DNA of 64,000 bases, from NCBI RefSeq assembly GCF_007860095.1, contig NZ_SJPT01000009.1, positions 124,001 to 188,000 on the forward strand, in the 5' to 3' direction. The translations under genes were made by a program, and so were the position numbers. The notes beneath the pieces are model-generated. The model saw only the letters and a program-made list of their open reading frames with translations, was not told the DNA's origin and did no database searches. The stretch is from Novipirellula galeiformis. GTDB taxonomy: Bacteria; Planctomycetota; Planctomycetia; Pirellulales; Pirellulaceae. How positions within the stretch are numbered: position 1 is the first letter of the stretch; every line of letters starts with the position of its first letter. Of this stretch, positions 17,509 to 26,394 are shown piece after piece.

Positions 17509-17548
17509 CCGTGTGCATGAGTGACGGTGTGCATGAGTGACGGTGTCT
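17501..17548. repeat. 16-bp tandem repeat over the uppS stop codon
   Basis: ATGAGTGACCGTGTGC (17501-17516), ATGAGTGACGGTGTGC (17517-17532) and ATGAGTGACGGTGTCT (17533-17548) form three near-identical units. The uppS stop TGA (17506-17508) lies inside the first unit, and each unit repeats an ATG and a TGA in the same spacing. Confidence 0.85.
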
Positions 17549-17594
17549 CCAACGCAGCAGACCTGAATGACAGTGCAAAGGATTAGCCGAAAGC

Positions 17595-17659
17595 CGTTGA
17601 TCGCTCCGCGGTCAAAACGTGGGCATCGTCGTTGATCGCTCCGCGGTCAAAACGTGGGC
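17595..17659. repeat. 30-bp direct repeat between uppS and cdsA
   Basis: Two exact copies of a 30-bp sequence beginning CGTTGATCGCTCCGCGGTCA lie at 17595-17624 and 17630-17659, five bases apart. Each contains the palindrome CCGCGG. The spacing of 35 bp (about 3.3 helical turns) could suit paired protein binding, but simple duplication is as likely. Confidence 0.85.
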
Positions 17660-17711
17660 CTCCAGAGCAGACCACGCCCCAAATTCCCCGCTCATCGCAT
17701 AGGAAAAACGC

Positions 17712-18698
17712 GTGCTCATTGACCGACTAAAAACTTCGGCTGTATTGATTACCATCGTTTGCGTCTTGATCTATCTTGATGCAACGTATTCGCTCCGAAA
17801 CGCAGAAGGGCTGTGGCTGGTGCCACTGCTATTGTTCTTTGCGATCGGCACCGCGTGGGATTTATCCTCATTGTTATTAGCAAGCGGCCGCAATGTCTCG
17901 CGGGCGGTCGTGATGTTCAACACCGCCATGGTCACGATGTCGGCTTGCGTTCCGATGGGTTGGCCGTTTTTCGGTTTGGAGTATCCCGCCGATTGCCCGA
18001 TCGGACGATTGGGCTGGATTGTCGCAGCCTCCGTCGCGGCGATCATGGTCACGCTCGGTTGCGAAATGTGGACTTACGGAAGACCTGAGGTCCCCAGGGA
18101 AAAAGGCTACGCGATCGACCGCACCTTGTCCGCTGTTTTTGTGTCCCTCTACGTTGGCCTGCCGATGGCGTTATTGGTTTCGCTGCGCTCACTGGAATCC
18201 GTGGGTTCGTTGGCGTTGGATTCCAGCTCCACCAGCGGTGGCAACTGGGGGTTGGCGGCGCTGATCACGATGATTGCGGTCACCAAATCAGCCGATGCGG
18301 GTGCCTACTTTGTGGGACGTGCGGTCGGGCGACACAAATTGATCCCACGACTCAGCCCTGGAAAAACCTGGGAGGGTGCTGGCGGCGGAATTTTAACCAG
18401 CACGATCGTTGCATTCGCTTGCCTGCGTTGGCTTTTCCCAGAGCTCTCACCCTCCGGGGGGGCACTTTCTTTGCTGCACTGCCTCACGGGGGCTATGGTG
18501 CTAGGACCGGTGTTAGCGATCACCGGAATAATGGGTGATTTGGCGGAATCGCTGGTAAAACGCGATGCGGGCGTCAAAGACAGCGGCTCGTGGCTGCCCG
18601 GATTGGGGGGGGTCTGGGACGTGACCGATTCGTTAATCGCCGCATCGATGCCTGCGTTTCTGTGTTTTGCCGCCGGTGTGGCGGGCCCAACGGGGTGA
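17712..18698 (+). CDS. cdsA: Phosphatidate cytidylyltransferase
   Basis: A 328-residue polytopic membrane enzyme that makes CDP-diacylglycerol from phosphatidate and CTP, the branch point of phospholipid synthesis. About eight helices are visible from residue 6 onward. The C-terminal CDS signature is recognisable as SLVKRDAGVKDSGSWLPG (about 276-293), followed by LGGVWDVTDS; compared with the textbook PGHGGxxDRxDS the His is Leu and the Arg is Val, while the KR, KD and D-x-x-DS acidic residues are kept. The start is GTG 17712, with AGGAAA nine bases upstream. It follows uppS as in many bacteria; phoH comes next after 98 bp. Confidence 0.92.
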   Translation: MLIDRLKTSAVLITIVCVLIYLDATYSLRNAEGLWLVPLLLFFAIGTAWDLSSLLLASGRNVSRAVVMFNTAMVTMSACVPMGWPFFGLEYPADCPIGRLGWIVAASVAAIMVTLGCEMWTYGRPEVPREKGYAIDRTLSAVFVSLYVGLPMALLVSLRSLESVGSLALDSSSTSGGNWGLAALITMIAVTKSADAGAYFVGRAVGRHKLIPRLSPGKTWEGAGGGILTSTIVAFACLRWLFPELSPSGGALSLLHCLTGAMVLGPVLAITGIMGDLAESLVKRDAGVKDSGSWLPGLGGVWDVTDSLIAASMPAFLCFAAGVAGPTG

Positions 18699-18796
18699 GA
18701 AAAACGTTTCTGTACTCGGCGATTTCGGATGTAATACAGGGACTCGCTCATTATAGAATCAAGCGAAGTAGAAGACTGACACTTTCAGGCATTTGA

Positions 18797-19822
18797 ATGA
18801 CCGAAGCAACGCTATCCATTGCGAACCCCGCCGAAATCCTGACCCTGTTTGGGCCACGCGATCAACATTTGCGTAAATTGCGTCGCGCGTTCGACGTCAG
18901 CATCACGTTGCGTGACGGCCGAATTCGGATCGCGGGGGAGGAAGAGAACGTCAATCGCGCGACGCGAACGCTAGAGAAAATGCGACATCTTTCTCGCAAA
19001 AAAGGGACCTTGGCGACCGAAGATGTCGATGCGGCCGCGATCGAAGAAGGCGCCACCATCGAAGGGGCGGTGCCGACGATCACGGGCGAAGAGATTGATA
19101 TCCAGCATGCTGGAAGACGTGTCAAACCGCGAACGCCGGGACAAGCCCGCTATGTCGAGGCGATTCGCCGCTTTGACCTCGCGTTTGCCACCGGACCGGC
19201 GGGTTGTGGAAAAACCTATCTGGCCGTCGCCACGGCTGTCGAAGCACTGCGTGCCGGACAAGTGCGTAAAATTGTACTGGTTCGTCCCGCGGTCGAAGCG
19301 GGCGAAAGCTTGGGGTTCCTGCCGGGGGATTTAAGAGCCAAACTAAACCCTTACCTACGCCCGTTGATGGATGCCCTTGGTGAAATGATCGATTTCGATC
19401 AAGCTCGCACCTTGATGGAACAAGATGTCATCGAAATCATTCCACTAGCGTACATGCGTGGACGCACCCTCAACGACGCCTTTATCATTTTGGACGAAGC
19501 ACAAAACACGACCGTCGCACAGATGAAAATGTTCCTAACGCGAATGGGCGAACGAAGCAAAATGGTGGTCAGCGGCGATATCTCACAACAAGACCTCCCG
19601 CGAGGGATCACCAGCGGATTGCGCGATGCCATCCACCGTTTGAGCGATATTGAAGGAATCGGAATCGTACGGCTACGCCGCTCTGATATCGTTCGTCACC
19701 GCTTGGTTCAAAAAATCGTCGAAGCCTATGACGATGATGAAAAACATCACGAGAGCGACATTCGCCATGATGAATCCCTTCACCCGCATCATCCTAGCGA
19801 GGACCCTAAGAACCCCGAGTAG
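18797..19822 (+). CDS. phoH: PhoH-like ATPase
   Basis: A 341-residue protein with an N-terminal KH-like domain (about 10-70, IANPAEILTLFGPRDQHLRK) that suggests RNA binding, a linker, and the PhoH P-loop domain. Walker A is GPAGCGKT (133-140), Walker B FIILDEAQ (229-236), and SGDISQQDLP is the sensor region. The C terminus is a His/Asp/Glu-rich tail (DDDEKHHESDIRHDESLHPHHP), which might bind metal but may only be disordered. PhoH proteins are thought to act in RNA handling or stress with YbeY, whose gene lies 2.4 kb downstream. The precise reaction is not established. Confidence 0.93.
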   Translation: MTEATLSIANPAEILTLFGPRDQHLRKLRRAFDVSITLRDGRIRIAGEEENVNRATRTLEKMRHLSRKKGTLATEDVDAAAIEEGATIEGAVPTITGEEIDIQHAGRRVKPRTPGQARYVEAIRRFDLAFATGPAGCGKTYLAVATAVEALRAGQVRKIVLVRPAVEAGESLGFLPGDLRAKLNPYLRPLMDALGEMIDFDQARTLMEQDVIEIIPLAYMRGRTLNDAFIILDEAQNTTVAQMKMFLTRMGERSKMVVSGDISQQDLPRGITSGLRDAIHRLSDIEGIGIVRLRRSDIVRHRLVQKIVEAYDDDEKHHESDIRHDESLHPHHPSEDPKNPE

Positions 19823-19911
19823 CTTCAACGCAACGTCCTGCGGATGCGTCGCATCCACCGTACGGTGCGTCCGATGACATCCGCTTTCCCGCGGACTCGA
19901 GGTTTATCGCG

Positions 19912-22287
19912 ATGAGTGGCACAACCAAACAACGAACTCGCCAAGAACGGATCGACTCCCTTGGCATCCCCAAGCCCCGGTTGATCCAGTGGTGGCAGCG
20001 CAGCGACAAAGCTGATTTTTCGATGCGCGTCGGGATGGCGATCCTAGCCGCCGTCTTGATGCTGGTTCTTTGCCATACATGGCGTCCTTCGTTTGCTTAT
20101 CGCAAGAACGCAATCCCCGCTCGTGATTTAGTCACCCGGGTCACCTTCCAAGTCAAAGACGAACTAGAAACCGACGCAGTGCGTCGTCAGAAACGACGCG
20201 AAGAACCGGTGCTCTATCGAAATCGCACCAAGCCGCTGGATCAGTTACGGGCGGTGCTCAAGGACCAATTATTCTTGGCGCTCGGAGCCCAAGCGTTCGA
20301 CCAAATGAACGAGGACGAGCGGATCGCCTTCGCGCAGTTCTACGAAGGTGACGAAACGGCGAAACCGGGCGACACATCGGCCGAGCGTTTCGCGACCCTT
20401 AAATCGGTCTTGGCCGAAGATCCCGAGCTGGTCAAAGTCGATGCTGCCGTCGGCACCGCAATGGAGCCGATGTACAAACTGGGGTTGCTCAAAGCATTGC
20501 AACACACCCCGGACCAGGGCAACCAGCGGATGATCATGGTGTATCCCGCCGGGCAACCCGGTGATGCCGTGCCGGTGGAAGTCAGCCAAGTGCGAATCGC
20601 ACAAGCGAGCAGTAATTTACAGTCGTTGCTGCAAGAATACTTTCGCCCCAACTTTGGTACCGAGCGGGGCCAAGTCGTCGCGGGCATGATCAGCGAATGG
20701 ATCGTCCAACGTTTGCCGCAATACGAAACGCTGCAATACGATGACGAACTGAGCGAGCAGGCGAGGTTGAAAGCGTCGCAAGAGGTCGATCCGGTGATGA
20801 CGTCCTATTACGCCGGAGACTCGAAGTTAGCCGACGCTGGCAAACCACTGGGGATCAAGGAACTGGGTTTGCTGCGAGTGGAGTGGCGTGAATTCGTCAG
20901 CCGCATGGGATGGCGAGACAAACTTGCTCGGTTTGGCGCATTCTCAGGAATGATCGCTGCATTGTATTTGCTGTGCGGGGCTTACATCTTCTTCGTCGAA
21001 GATCGCAGGCTGCTACAAGACCGCACGAAGCTCGCCAAATTACTGGCGTTGATCGTCGCTACCGTCGCGTTTAGTTTTTATGCGTCACGCGATGAATGGC
21101 GAAGTGAGTTGATCCCGCTGGTATTGGCATCGATCATTTCCGCGGTCGTTTATGGACGCGAATTAGCGTTGTTGTTGATGGCGGCAGCGTGCCTGAGCGT
21201 GACCCTATTTCTCGGTGCGGACATCTCCGAATTGGTGATGATGTTAGCCGCGTGTACCAGTTGCACTCTGTTGCTGGGCCGAATCCGTAGCCGAACGCAC
21301 TTGTTGTATGTCGGCGCGGTCTCGGCCGCGATTACCGCGGCCACCGTCATCGGCGTTGGCATTGTGACGTCACAGACGTTGTCTGCAGTCGATGTGACCG
21401 GAACGATTGTCGGCGAGGTCGAAGCGTTGTATCGCGGGCCGCAATTTGACGTGGTGCTTTGGGGGCTGGGACGTGAAGCATTGTGGGCGGGCTTCTGTAT
21501 CCTCGTCTCCTCCGCAGCGATGACCGGCTTGTTGCCGTTCGTCGAAAAAGCCTTCCGAGTGCAAACCGACCTCAGCCTGTTGGAACTCGGCGACGCGAGT
21601 CACCCGCTGCTGCGTCGACTCGCTCAGCGCGCCCCGGGAACGTACAACCATAGCATCAACGTGGCATCGATTGCCGAATCGGCCGCCGATGCGATCGGCG
21701 CTAACGGATTGTTAGTCCGCGTGGGAGCTTACTTCCACGACATCGGCAAGATGTTCAAACCCGAGTACTTCATCGAGAACCAAAGTGCGGGGATCAACCA
21801 ACATGATTCGCTGCAACCGGCAATGAGCACGCTAGTGATCATTGCTCACGTGAAGGATGGAGCCGACTTGGCGCGCAGCCACCATTTGCCCGAATCGATC
21901 ATCGATTTCATCCTGCAACACCACGGCACGACGCTGGTCGAGTATTTTTATCGTGAAGCCGCCCGGCGTAGTGAAGAAGATCCCAACGGTGAATCGGTCA
22001 GCGACAAGGACTTTCGCTACCCTGGGCCCAAGCCGCAAACGCTCGAAGCGGCCGTCATGATGCTTGCCGATACGGTCGAAAGCGCTAGCCGCACGCTCGT
22101 CGACCCCACTCCCTCTCGAATCCAAGGCCTTGTTGATGCGATCGCTCAAAAGAAGATGTCCGATGGCCAATTCGATGAGTGCGGGCTAACGTTCCGCCAA
22201 CTCGACCGCATTCGCACCAGTCTTGTCAAATCTTTAACCGCCATTTATCACGCACGTGTCAAATATCCTGGACAACAATCAGCCTAA
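19912..22287 (+). CDS. 7TM-HD membrane phosphohydrolase (PgpH type)
   Basis: A 791-residue protein with the architecture of 7TMR-HD proteins: cytoplasmic N terminus, first membrane helix (about 40-58, MAILAAVLMLVLCHTW), a large outer 7TMR-HDED domain (about 60-335), a seven-helix membrane block (about 345-550) and a cytoplasmic HD domain (about 570-765). The metal-binding HD pair is in AYFHDIGKMFKPEYF (His609-Asp610), and a preceding NHS at 579 and later HHGT give further ligands. Relatives hydrolyse cyclic di-AMP; that activity is inferred only. It sits between phoH and ybeY, as in many Gram-positive and cyanobacterial genomes, and ybeY begins 32 bp inside its 3' end, which implies translational coupling. 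Confidence 0.9.
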   Translation: MSGTTKQRTRQERIDSLGIPKPRLIQWWQRSDKADFSMRVGMAILAAVLMLVLCHTWRPSFAYRKNAIPARDLVTRVTFQVKDELETDAVRRQKRREEPVLYRNRTKPLDQLRAVLKDQLFLALGAQAFDQMNEDERIAFAQFYEGDETAKPGDTSAERFATLKSVLAEDPELVKVDAAVGTAMEPMYKLGLLKALQHTPDQGNQRMIMVYPAGQPGDAVPVEVSQVRIAQASSNLQSLLQEYFRPNFGTERGQVVAGMISEWIVQRLPQYETLQYDDELSEQARLKASQEVDPVMTSYYAGDSKLADAGKPLGIKELGLLRVEWREFVSRMGWRDKLARFGAFSGMIAALYLLCGAYIFFVEDRRLLQDRTKLAKLLALIVATVAFSFYASRDEWRSELIPLVLASIISAVVYGRELALLLMAAACLSVTLFLGADISELVMMLAACTSCTLLLGRIRSRTHLLYVGAVSAAITAATVIGVGIVTSQTLSAVDVTGTIVGEVEALYRGPQFDVVLWGLGREALWAGFCILVSSAAMTGLLPFVEKAFRVQTDLSLLELGDASHPLLRRLAQRAPGTYNHSINVASIAESAADAIGANGLLVRVGAYFHDIGKMFKPEYFIENQSAGINQHDSLQPAMSTLVIIAHVKDGADLARSHHLPESIIDFILQHHGTTLVEYFYREAARRSEEDPNGESVSDKDFRYPGPKPQTLEAAVMMLADTVESASRTLVDPTPSRIQGLVDAIAQKKMSDGQFDECGLTFRQLDRIRTSLVKSLTAIYHARVKYPGQQSA

Positions 22288-22837
22288 CGAGAGTGGCGAG
22301 CCCGCGGGCCCAACGCTCTCGATTGAAATCGTAACCGACGACCCTCTACCGGAACCGCAATGGCTCGGCCGCATTCGATCTGCGGTGACCCACGCGACCG
22401 CTAATCGTGGTTTTACACACGGAGAGATCGGTGTGCGTGTAACCGGCGATGCCGAGATTCGCCAAATCAACGCTCGTCATCTTGAACATGACTACGAAAC
22501 CGATGTCATCAGTTTCGCTTACGCGGCCGAGTCGCCCTGGATCGAAGGCGAACTTGTCGTCAGCCTTGAAACGGCACAACGCATTGCCGAGCGCGTCGGT
22601 TGGTCCGCTGAGAATGAATTGCTGCTGTATGTCGTTCACGGCACCTTGCACATCACCGGCATGGATGACCTCGAAGACGAACAGCGACAAGAAATGAGAA
22701 ACACAGAAGTGGAGGTCATGAAGTCGCTTGGCATCAACGATATCGTGCACTACGGCGCTGACACGATCGACGTGAACTCGTCGTCATCACCATCACTGCC
22801 GCCGGAGACATCACTGCCGCCGGAGACGCAGTCATGA
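22256..22837 (+). CDS. ybeY: YbeY-family endoribonuclease
   Basis: A 193-residue YbeY homologue, acting in 16S rRNA 3' maturation and ribosome quality control. The zinc motif is HGTLHITGMDD (about 128-138). The first two His ligands are present, but the third, usually the last residue in HGxLHLxGYDH, is Asp here. The GTG start at 22256 lies 32 bp inside the 7TM-HD gene. The C-terminal 25 residues are a Ser/Pro-rich tail made of a duplicated SLPPET unit (from a duplicated 18-bp DNA segment near 22792-22827). It overlaps the next gene by four bases (ATGA). The fold and position are secure; the altered ligand is discussed in the findings. Confidence 0.9.
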   Translation: MSNILDNNQPNESGEPAGPTLSIEIVTDDPLPEPQWLGRIRSAVTHATANRGFTHGEIGVRVTGDAEIRQINARHLEHDYETDVISFAYAAESPWIEGELVVSLETAQRIAERVGWSAENELLLYVVHGTLHITGMDDLEDEQRQEMRNTEVEVMKSLGINDIVHYGADTIDVNSSSSPSLPPETSLPPETQS

Positions 22838-24123
22838 CCGAATCGGAAGCGTGGTGGTCGCTGGCAGCTTGCGGCTTCGTATTCAGCAGCATTGGGGGAC
22901 TCGGCGGCGAGTTACTAGACCGATTCGCCGGACGACCGTTGGAAGCCTATTGCCGGCTGAACAAGAACCGAGAGCGTTTTGGTGCCGTCATCGATCACCA
23001 AGATGCTGCGATCCGCGGCAGCGAATACCTGCGAATGATTGGCACGGTGATCTTCCTGATTTCGGGAACCGCCGGGCTTTTTGTTGCCGAAACGCCCCCG
23101 CCTAGCCGCGACCTGCTGATTTGGTTTGGCGGCGCGGTGCTGTTGATCATGCTGATCCATTCCTGGGTTCCCGCTGCGGTCACGCGCTTTGCCTCCACCC
23201 AAGTGCTCTACCACACTTGGCCATTTTGGCGTGCGCTTTCGGTTCTAATGCATCCATTGTCGGCGCCCGGTGAACTCGTCGAAGTCATCACACGACGCTT
23301 AGCGGGCAAGCAGGAACACGAAGACGAAGACGAAGAACAACTCGAGGACGAGATTCGCACGATCGTCACCGCCGGTGAGCGTGAAGGCTACTTTGGGCCA
23401 GGCGTTCGAGAAATGATTCAGGGCGTGATGACGCTGCACGAGGATCCCGTCGGTCACATCATGACGCCGCGCAGCGATGTCGACGCGATAGAGGTGTCGT
23501 GGGACTGGGACCAGATTCTCAAGACGATCATCGAAGCCGGTCGCACTCGATTGCCGGTCTACAATGGAACGCTCGACAATGTGGTCGGCGTGCTGTATGT
23601 CAAAGATTTACTGCCGTTTCTCGAAACCAATCACCAACCCAATGAGCCGGTGACGGAGATCATGCGACGCCCTTGGTTCGTCCCGGTCGATCGCTCGGTC
23701 GAATTTCTGCTGCGTGAATTCCTGCATAGCCGAAGCCACATGGCGATTGTGCTCGACGAGTTCCAACAAACCGCTGGCGTTGTCACGATCGAAGACGCGT
23801 TGGAAGAAATCGTGGGTGAAATTGTCGATGAATCCGATGAAGACGAAGAAATCGGTTTAGAGGTCATCGACGACGATACCGTCGAAGTCGATGGTCGTTT
23901 GATGATCGACGACCTGAACGAATTGCTCGGTTGGGACCTCCCCGAAAGTGATGACTACGAAACGGTTGCCGGCTTCGTGCTCTCTCACATCGGCTCGATT
24001 CCGGAAACCGGAACGCGTTTGACGCTCGGCGACTCGGAAATCGAAATTCTGAAGGCGAGCAACCGAAAGATCGATTCCATGCGAATCCGTCGGCAAAACG
24101 TCACCGACCAAAAAGTGGGTTAA
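22834..24123 (+). CDS. CNNM/CorC-type membrane protein with CBS pair
   Basis: A 429-residue protein of the hemolysin-like CNNM/CorC family: a membrane domain with about four helices (residues 8-150), an acidic linker (about 160-175, EHEDEDEEQLEDE), a CBS pair (about 205-335, with HIMTPRSDVDAIE starting the first and IMRRPWFVPVDRSVEFLL the second) and a C-terminal CorC/HlyC domain (345-425). Such proteins help in Mg or Co homeostasis or, as YtfL or CorB types, in ion export; the substrate is not known here. It overlaps ybeY by four bases, as in the common ybeY-corC order. It ends this tightly packed set; citrate synthase follows 209 bp later. Confidence 0.88.
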   Translation: MTESEAWWSLAACGFVFSSIGGLGGELLDRFAGRPLEAYCRLNKNRERFGAVIDHQDAAIRGSEYLRMIGTVIFLISGTAGLFVAETPPPSRDLLIWFGGAVLLIMLIHSWVPAAVTRFASTQVLYHTWPFWRALSVLMHPLSAPGELVEVITRRLAGKQEHEDEDEEQLEDEIRTIVTAGEREGYFGPGVREMIQGVMTLHEDPVGHIMTPRSDVDAIEVSWDWDQILKTIIEAGRTRLPVYNGTLDNVVGVLYVKDLLPFLETNHQPNEPVTEIMRRPWFVPVDRSVEFLLREFLHSRSHMAIVLDEFQQTAGVVTIEDALEEIVGEIVDESDEDEEIGLEVIDDDTVEVDGRLMIDDLNELLGWDLPESDDYETVAGFVLSHIGSIPETGTRLTLGDSEIEILKASNRKIDSMRIRRQNVTDQKVG

Positions 24124-24332
24124 ATTTCTCAATCCTTCGTTTACGCAAGCGGCGGAAGCCCTCCACCGGGACGCCCTTGCCAACGGAGGTTCCCCCGAGA
24201 ACGGTCGCTCGTGTGGGTGTCTAGAGAATGCCCGAAGCTGAGCCGCCTGTGATTGTCGATCATGCCTTCCAGGGCTACACTATCGCGAGACTAAAAACAT
24301 GCCCTAAGACCTTTCTGTACGCGGATTCGCTG

Positions 24333-25649
24333 ATGAGCACCTCTCCCAAATTGGACACAAAACAAGCTGGAATCGCCAAGCTATCCTTCGATAACAGCGA
24401 ACTCGACTGCCCCGTGGTTGAAGGATCCGAAGGGGAACGTGGAATCGATATCAGCCAACTTCGCGCCAAAACCGGCCTGATCACGCTCGATGACGGATTC
24501 GTCAACACGGGTAGCACGAAAAGTGCCATCACGTTTCTTGACGGCGAGAAGGGGATCCTTCGCTACCGCGGTTACCCGATCGAGCAACTCGCGAAACACT
24601 GTGATTTCGTGGAGACCGCGTTTCTGCTGATTTATGGCGAACTGCCCAACGCATCCCAAGCGGAAACGTTCCGTGCCGGAATCCGCGATCACACCATGAT
24701 CCACGAGGACATGCGGTCGTTCTACAACGGCTTCCCACGCGATGCCCATCCGATGGCCATCCTCAGCAGTGTGGTCGGGGCACTGGCAACGTTCTACCAA
24801 GACTCGTTGAACCCAAATGATCCTTCGCAAGTTGAAATTTCGCTCTATCGACTGCTAGCCAAGCTGCCAACCATCGCTGCGTATAGCTATAAAAAGTCGA
24901 TGGGTCAGCCGTTCATGTATCCGAACAATGATCTGAATTATTGCGAAAACTTTTTGCACATGATGTTTGCGACTCCGGCTCGCGAATACATGGTCGATCC
25001 CGATTTCGCCGAAGCCTTGAACCTGTTGTTCATTGTCCACGCCGACCACGAACAAAACTGCAGCACGTCAACGGTCCGCATGGTCGGCAGCAGCAACGCC
25101 AACCTGTTCGCATCGATCTCCGCTGGCATCGGTGCCCTGTGGGGACCGCTCCATGGCGGTGCCAACGAAGCCTGTGTCAACATGCTTGAAACGATCGCCA
25201 AAGATGGCGGAAACGTGCAAAAATATGTCGACATGGCCAAGGACAAAGAGAATGGCTTCCGCTTGATGGGATTCGGTCACCGGGTCTACAAGAACTTTGA
25301 CCCACGGGCGAAAATCATTCGAGCAAGCTGTGATAAATTGCTCGCCAAACTACAACTGGATGACCCCTTGTTCGAGGTCGCCCAAAAGTTGGAAGAGGTT
25401 GCTCTGCAGGACGAGTACTTCATCGAGCGAAAACTGTATCCCAACGTCGACTTCTACTCCGGCGTGATCTATCGCGCATTGGGGATTCCGATCCAGATGT
25501 TTACGGTATTGTTCGCGATTGGACGCTTGCCTGGGTGGATTGCCCACTGGGAAGAGATGCACAACAATCCGTCGACTCGAATCAATCGACCTCGCCAAAT
25601 CTACACCGGCGCCACCCAACGCGACTTTGTGCCGTTGGAACAACGCTAG
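24333..25649 (+). CDS. gltA: Citrate synthase (type II)
   Basis: A 438-residue hexameric-type citrate synthase that condenses acetyl-CoA and oxaloacetate. The start at 24333 gives the family length and the sequence MSTSPKLDTKQAG; the ATG at 24228 adds a non-conserved leader. The catalytic residues are visible as His in PLHGGANEACVNML, His in GFGHRVYKNFDPRAK and Asp in VDFYSGV. The oxaloacetate site FLDGEKGILRYRGYPIEQL is intact. It is monocistronic, 209 bp from the gene before. A long non-coding spacer follows. Confidence 0.96.
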   Translation: MSTSPKLDTKQAGIAKLSFDNSELDCPVVEGSEGERGIDISQLRAKTGLITLDDGFVNTGSTKSAITFLDGEKGILRYRGYPIEQLAKHCDFVETAFLLIYGELPNASQAETFRAGIRDHTMIHEDMRSFYNGFPRDAHPMAILSSVVGALATFYQDSLNPNDPSQVEISLYRLLAKLPTIAAYSYKKSMGQPFMYPNNDLNYCENFLHMMFATPAREYMVDPDFAEALNLLFIVHADHEQNCSTSTVRMVGSSNANLFASISAGIGALWGPLHGGANEACVNMLETIAKDGGNVQKYVDMAKDKENGFRLMGFGHRVYKNFDPRAKIIRASCDKLLAKLQLDDPLFEVAQKLEEVALQDEYFIERKLYPNVDFYSGVIYRALGIPIQMFTVLFAIGRLPGWIAHWEEMHNNPSTRINRPRQIYTGATQRDFVPLEQR

Positions 25650-26162
25650 TATCCGAGGCCTCGTTGAGGCCGGATCAAGTTGCGATTACAGCAGGTGCGA
25701 GAGACGCCCACACGCCCCCTCGTTTCTCGGCCCTGTGGGGTACAGAGGGCGGACTTGGTCGCAATCCTGCTTCGGGGCACATGCCGTTAGCAGCGGCAAT
25801 TTCCAAAACTGCCGTTCGCCGGCCCCAGCGATTCACTGCGTCCCTCTGCCGTTCGTTGCCCCGTTGGGGCCTGTTCCAAGGCGAGGGAGCGAGCAGTTGA
25901 TTCCCTCCCCAGACACGATACCGCCGAAGGCGTCAGCAGAGATTAGCCGGCCATCGAGCGATGGCAAACACCGTTGGCAACCGACCGCGACACCAATAGC
26001 GTCTTCGAAGGTGGACGCAGTGCCATCAACAACGATGCTGCGACATCCTTTGGGTTCGGCAAGCATCGCTTTGACGGATGACCGCAGATGACAACTGGGT
26101 TGGGCTGCTAATGCCCGCAATCCCTGCGGGATACGCCACCACAGGAGGAGGAGTGCATCGCC

Positions 26163-26213
26163 GGATCGGGGTGAGTGGAGGATCCGGGTGAGTGGAGGAT
26201 CGGGGTGAGTGCA
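26163..26213. repeat. 17-bp tandem repeat, three copies
   Basis: GGATCGGGGTGAGTGGA (26163-26179), GGATCCGGGTGAGTGGA (26180-26196) and GGATCGGGGTGAGTGCA (26197-26213). One base differs in the second unit and one in the third. Confidence 0.85.
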
Positions 26214-26313
26214 GAAGTGGCCAAGACGTTCCGCCCATCACAGTGCAGAACGAAATTCGTGGCGGCTTGTCGACCGAGTCAGCCGAGCGCTGCACGAGCT
26301 TTTTTATGCTGAG

Positions 26314-26358
26314 GTAGCGACGTCGCGAAACGGGGAACCACGTTCCGGCGAACGCAAC
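26314..26358. repeat. REP-like hairpin element, copy B
   Basis: Related to the elements at 170-218 and 45297-45341. It begins GTAGCGACGTCGCGAAACGG and ends CGAACGCAAC; the 36 bases that follow (GAAGGCTTGAATCCCACATC onward) match the same position after copy C at about 80%. It lies 37 bp beyond the DUF1501 gene stop. Confidence 0.55.
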
Positions 26359-26394
26359 GAAGGCTTGAATCCCACATCGTTTGTCAAATGGCTG

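Larger units (their letters stand above)
25650..26394. other. Convergent spacer without a gene
   Basis: About 745 bp between gltA and the DUF1501 gene, which converge. It holds a 17-bp tandem repeat (26163-26213) and a REP-like hairpin (26314-26358). Minus-strand open frames at 25833-26120 and neighbouring short frames are not convincing. No tRNA or known RNA fold was recognised. Confidence 0.5.

Noticed and set aside
22792-22827. Duplicated 18-bp segment at the ybeY 3' end as a separate repeat element
   Set aside because: It is in frame and simply duplicates a Ser-Leu-Pro-Pro-Glu-Thr tail of YbeY, so it is described with that gene.
25833-26295. Minus-strand open frames between gltA and the DUF1501 gene
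   Set aside because: Short, mutually overlapping, no homology seen, and partly made of the 17-bp repeat.
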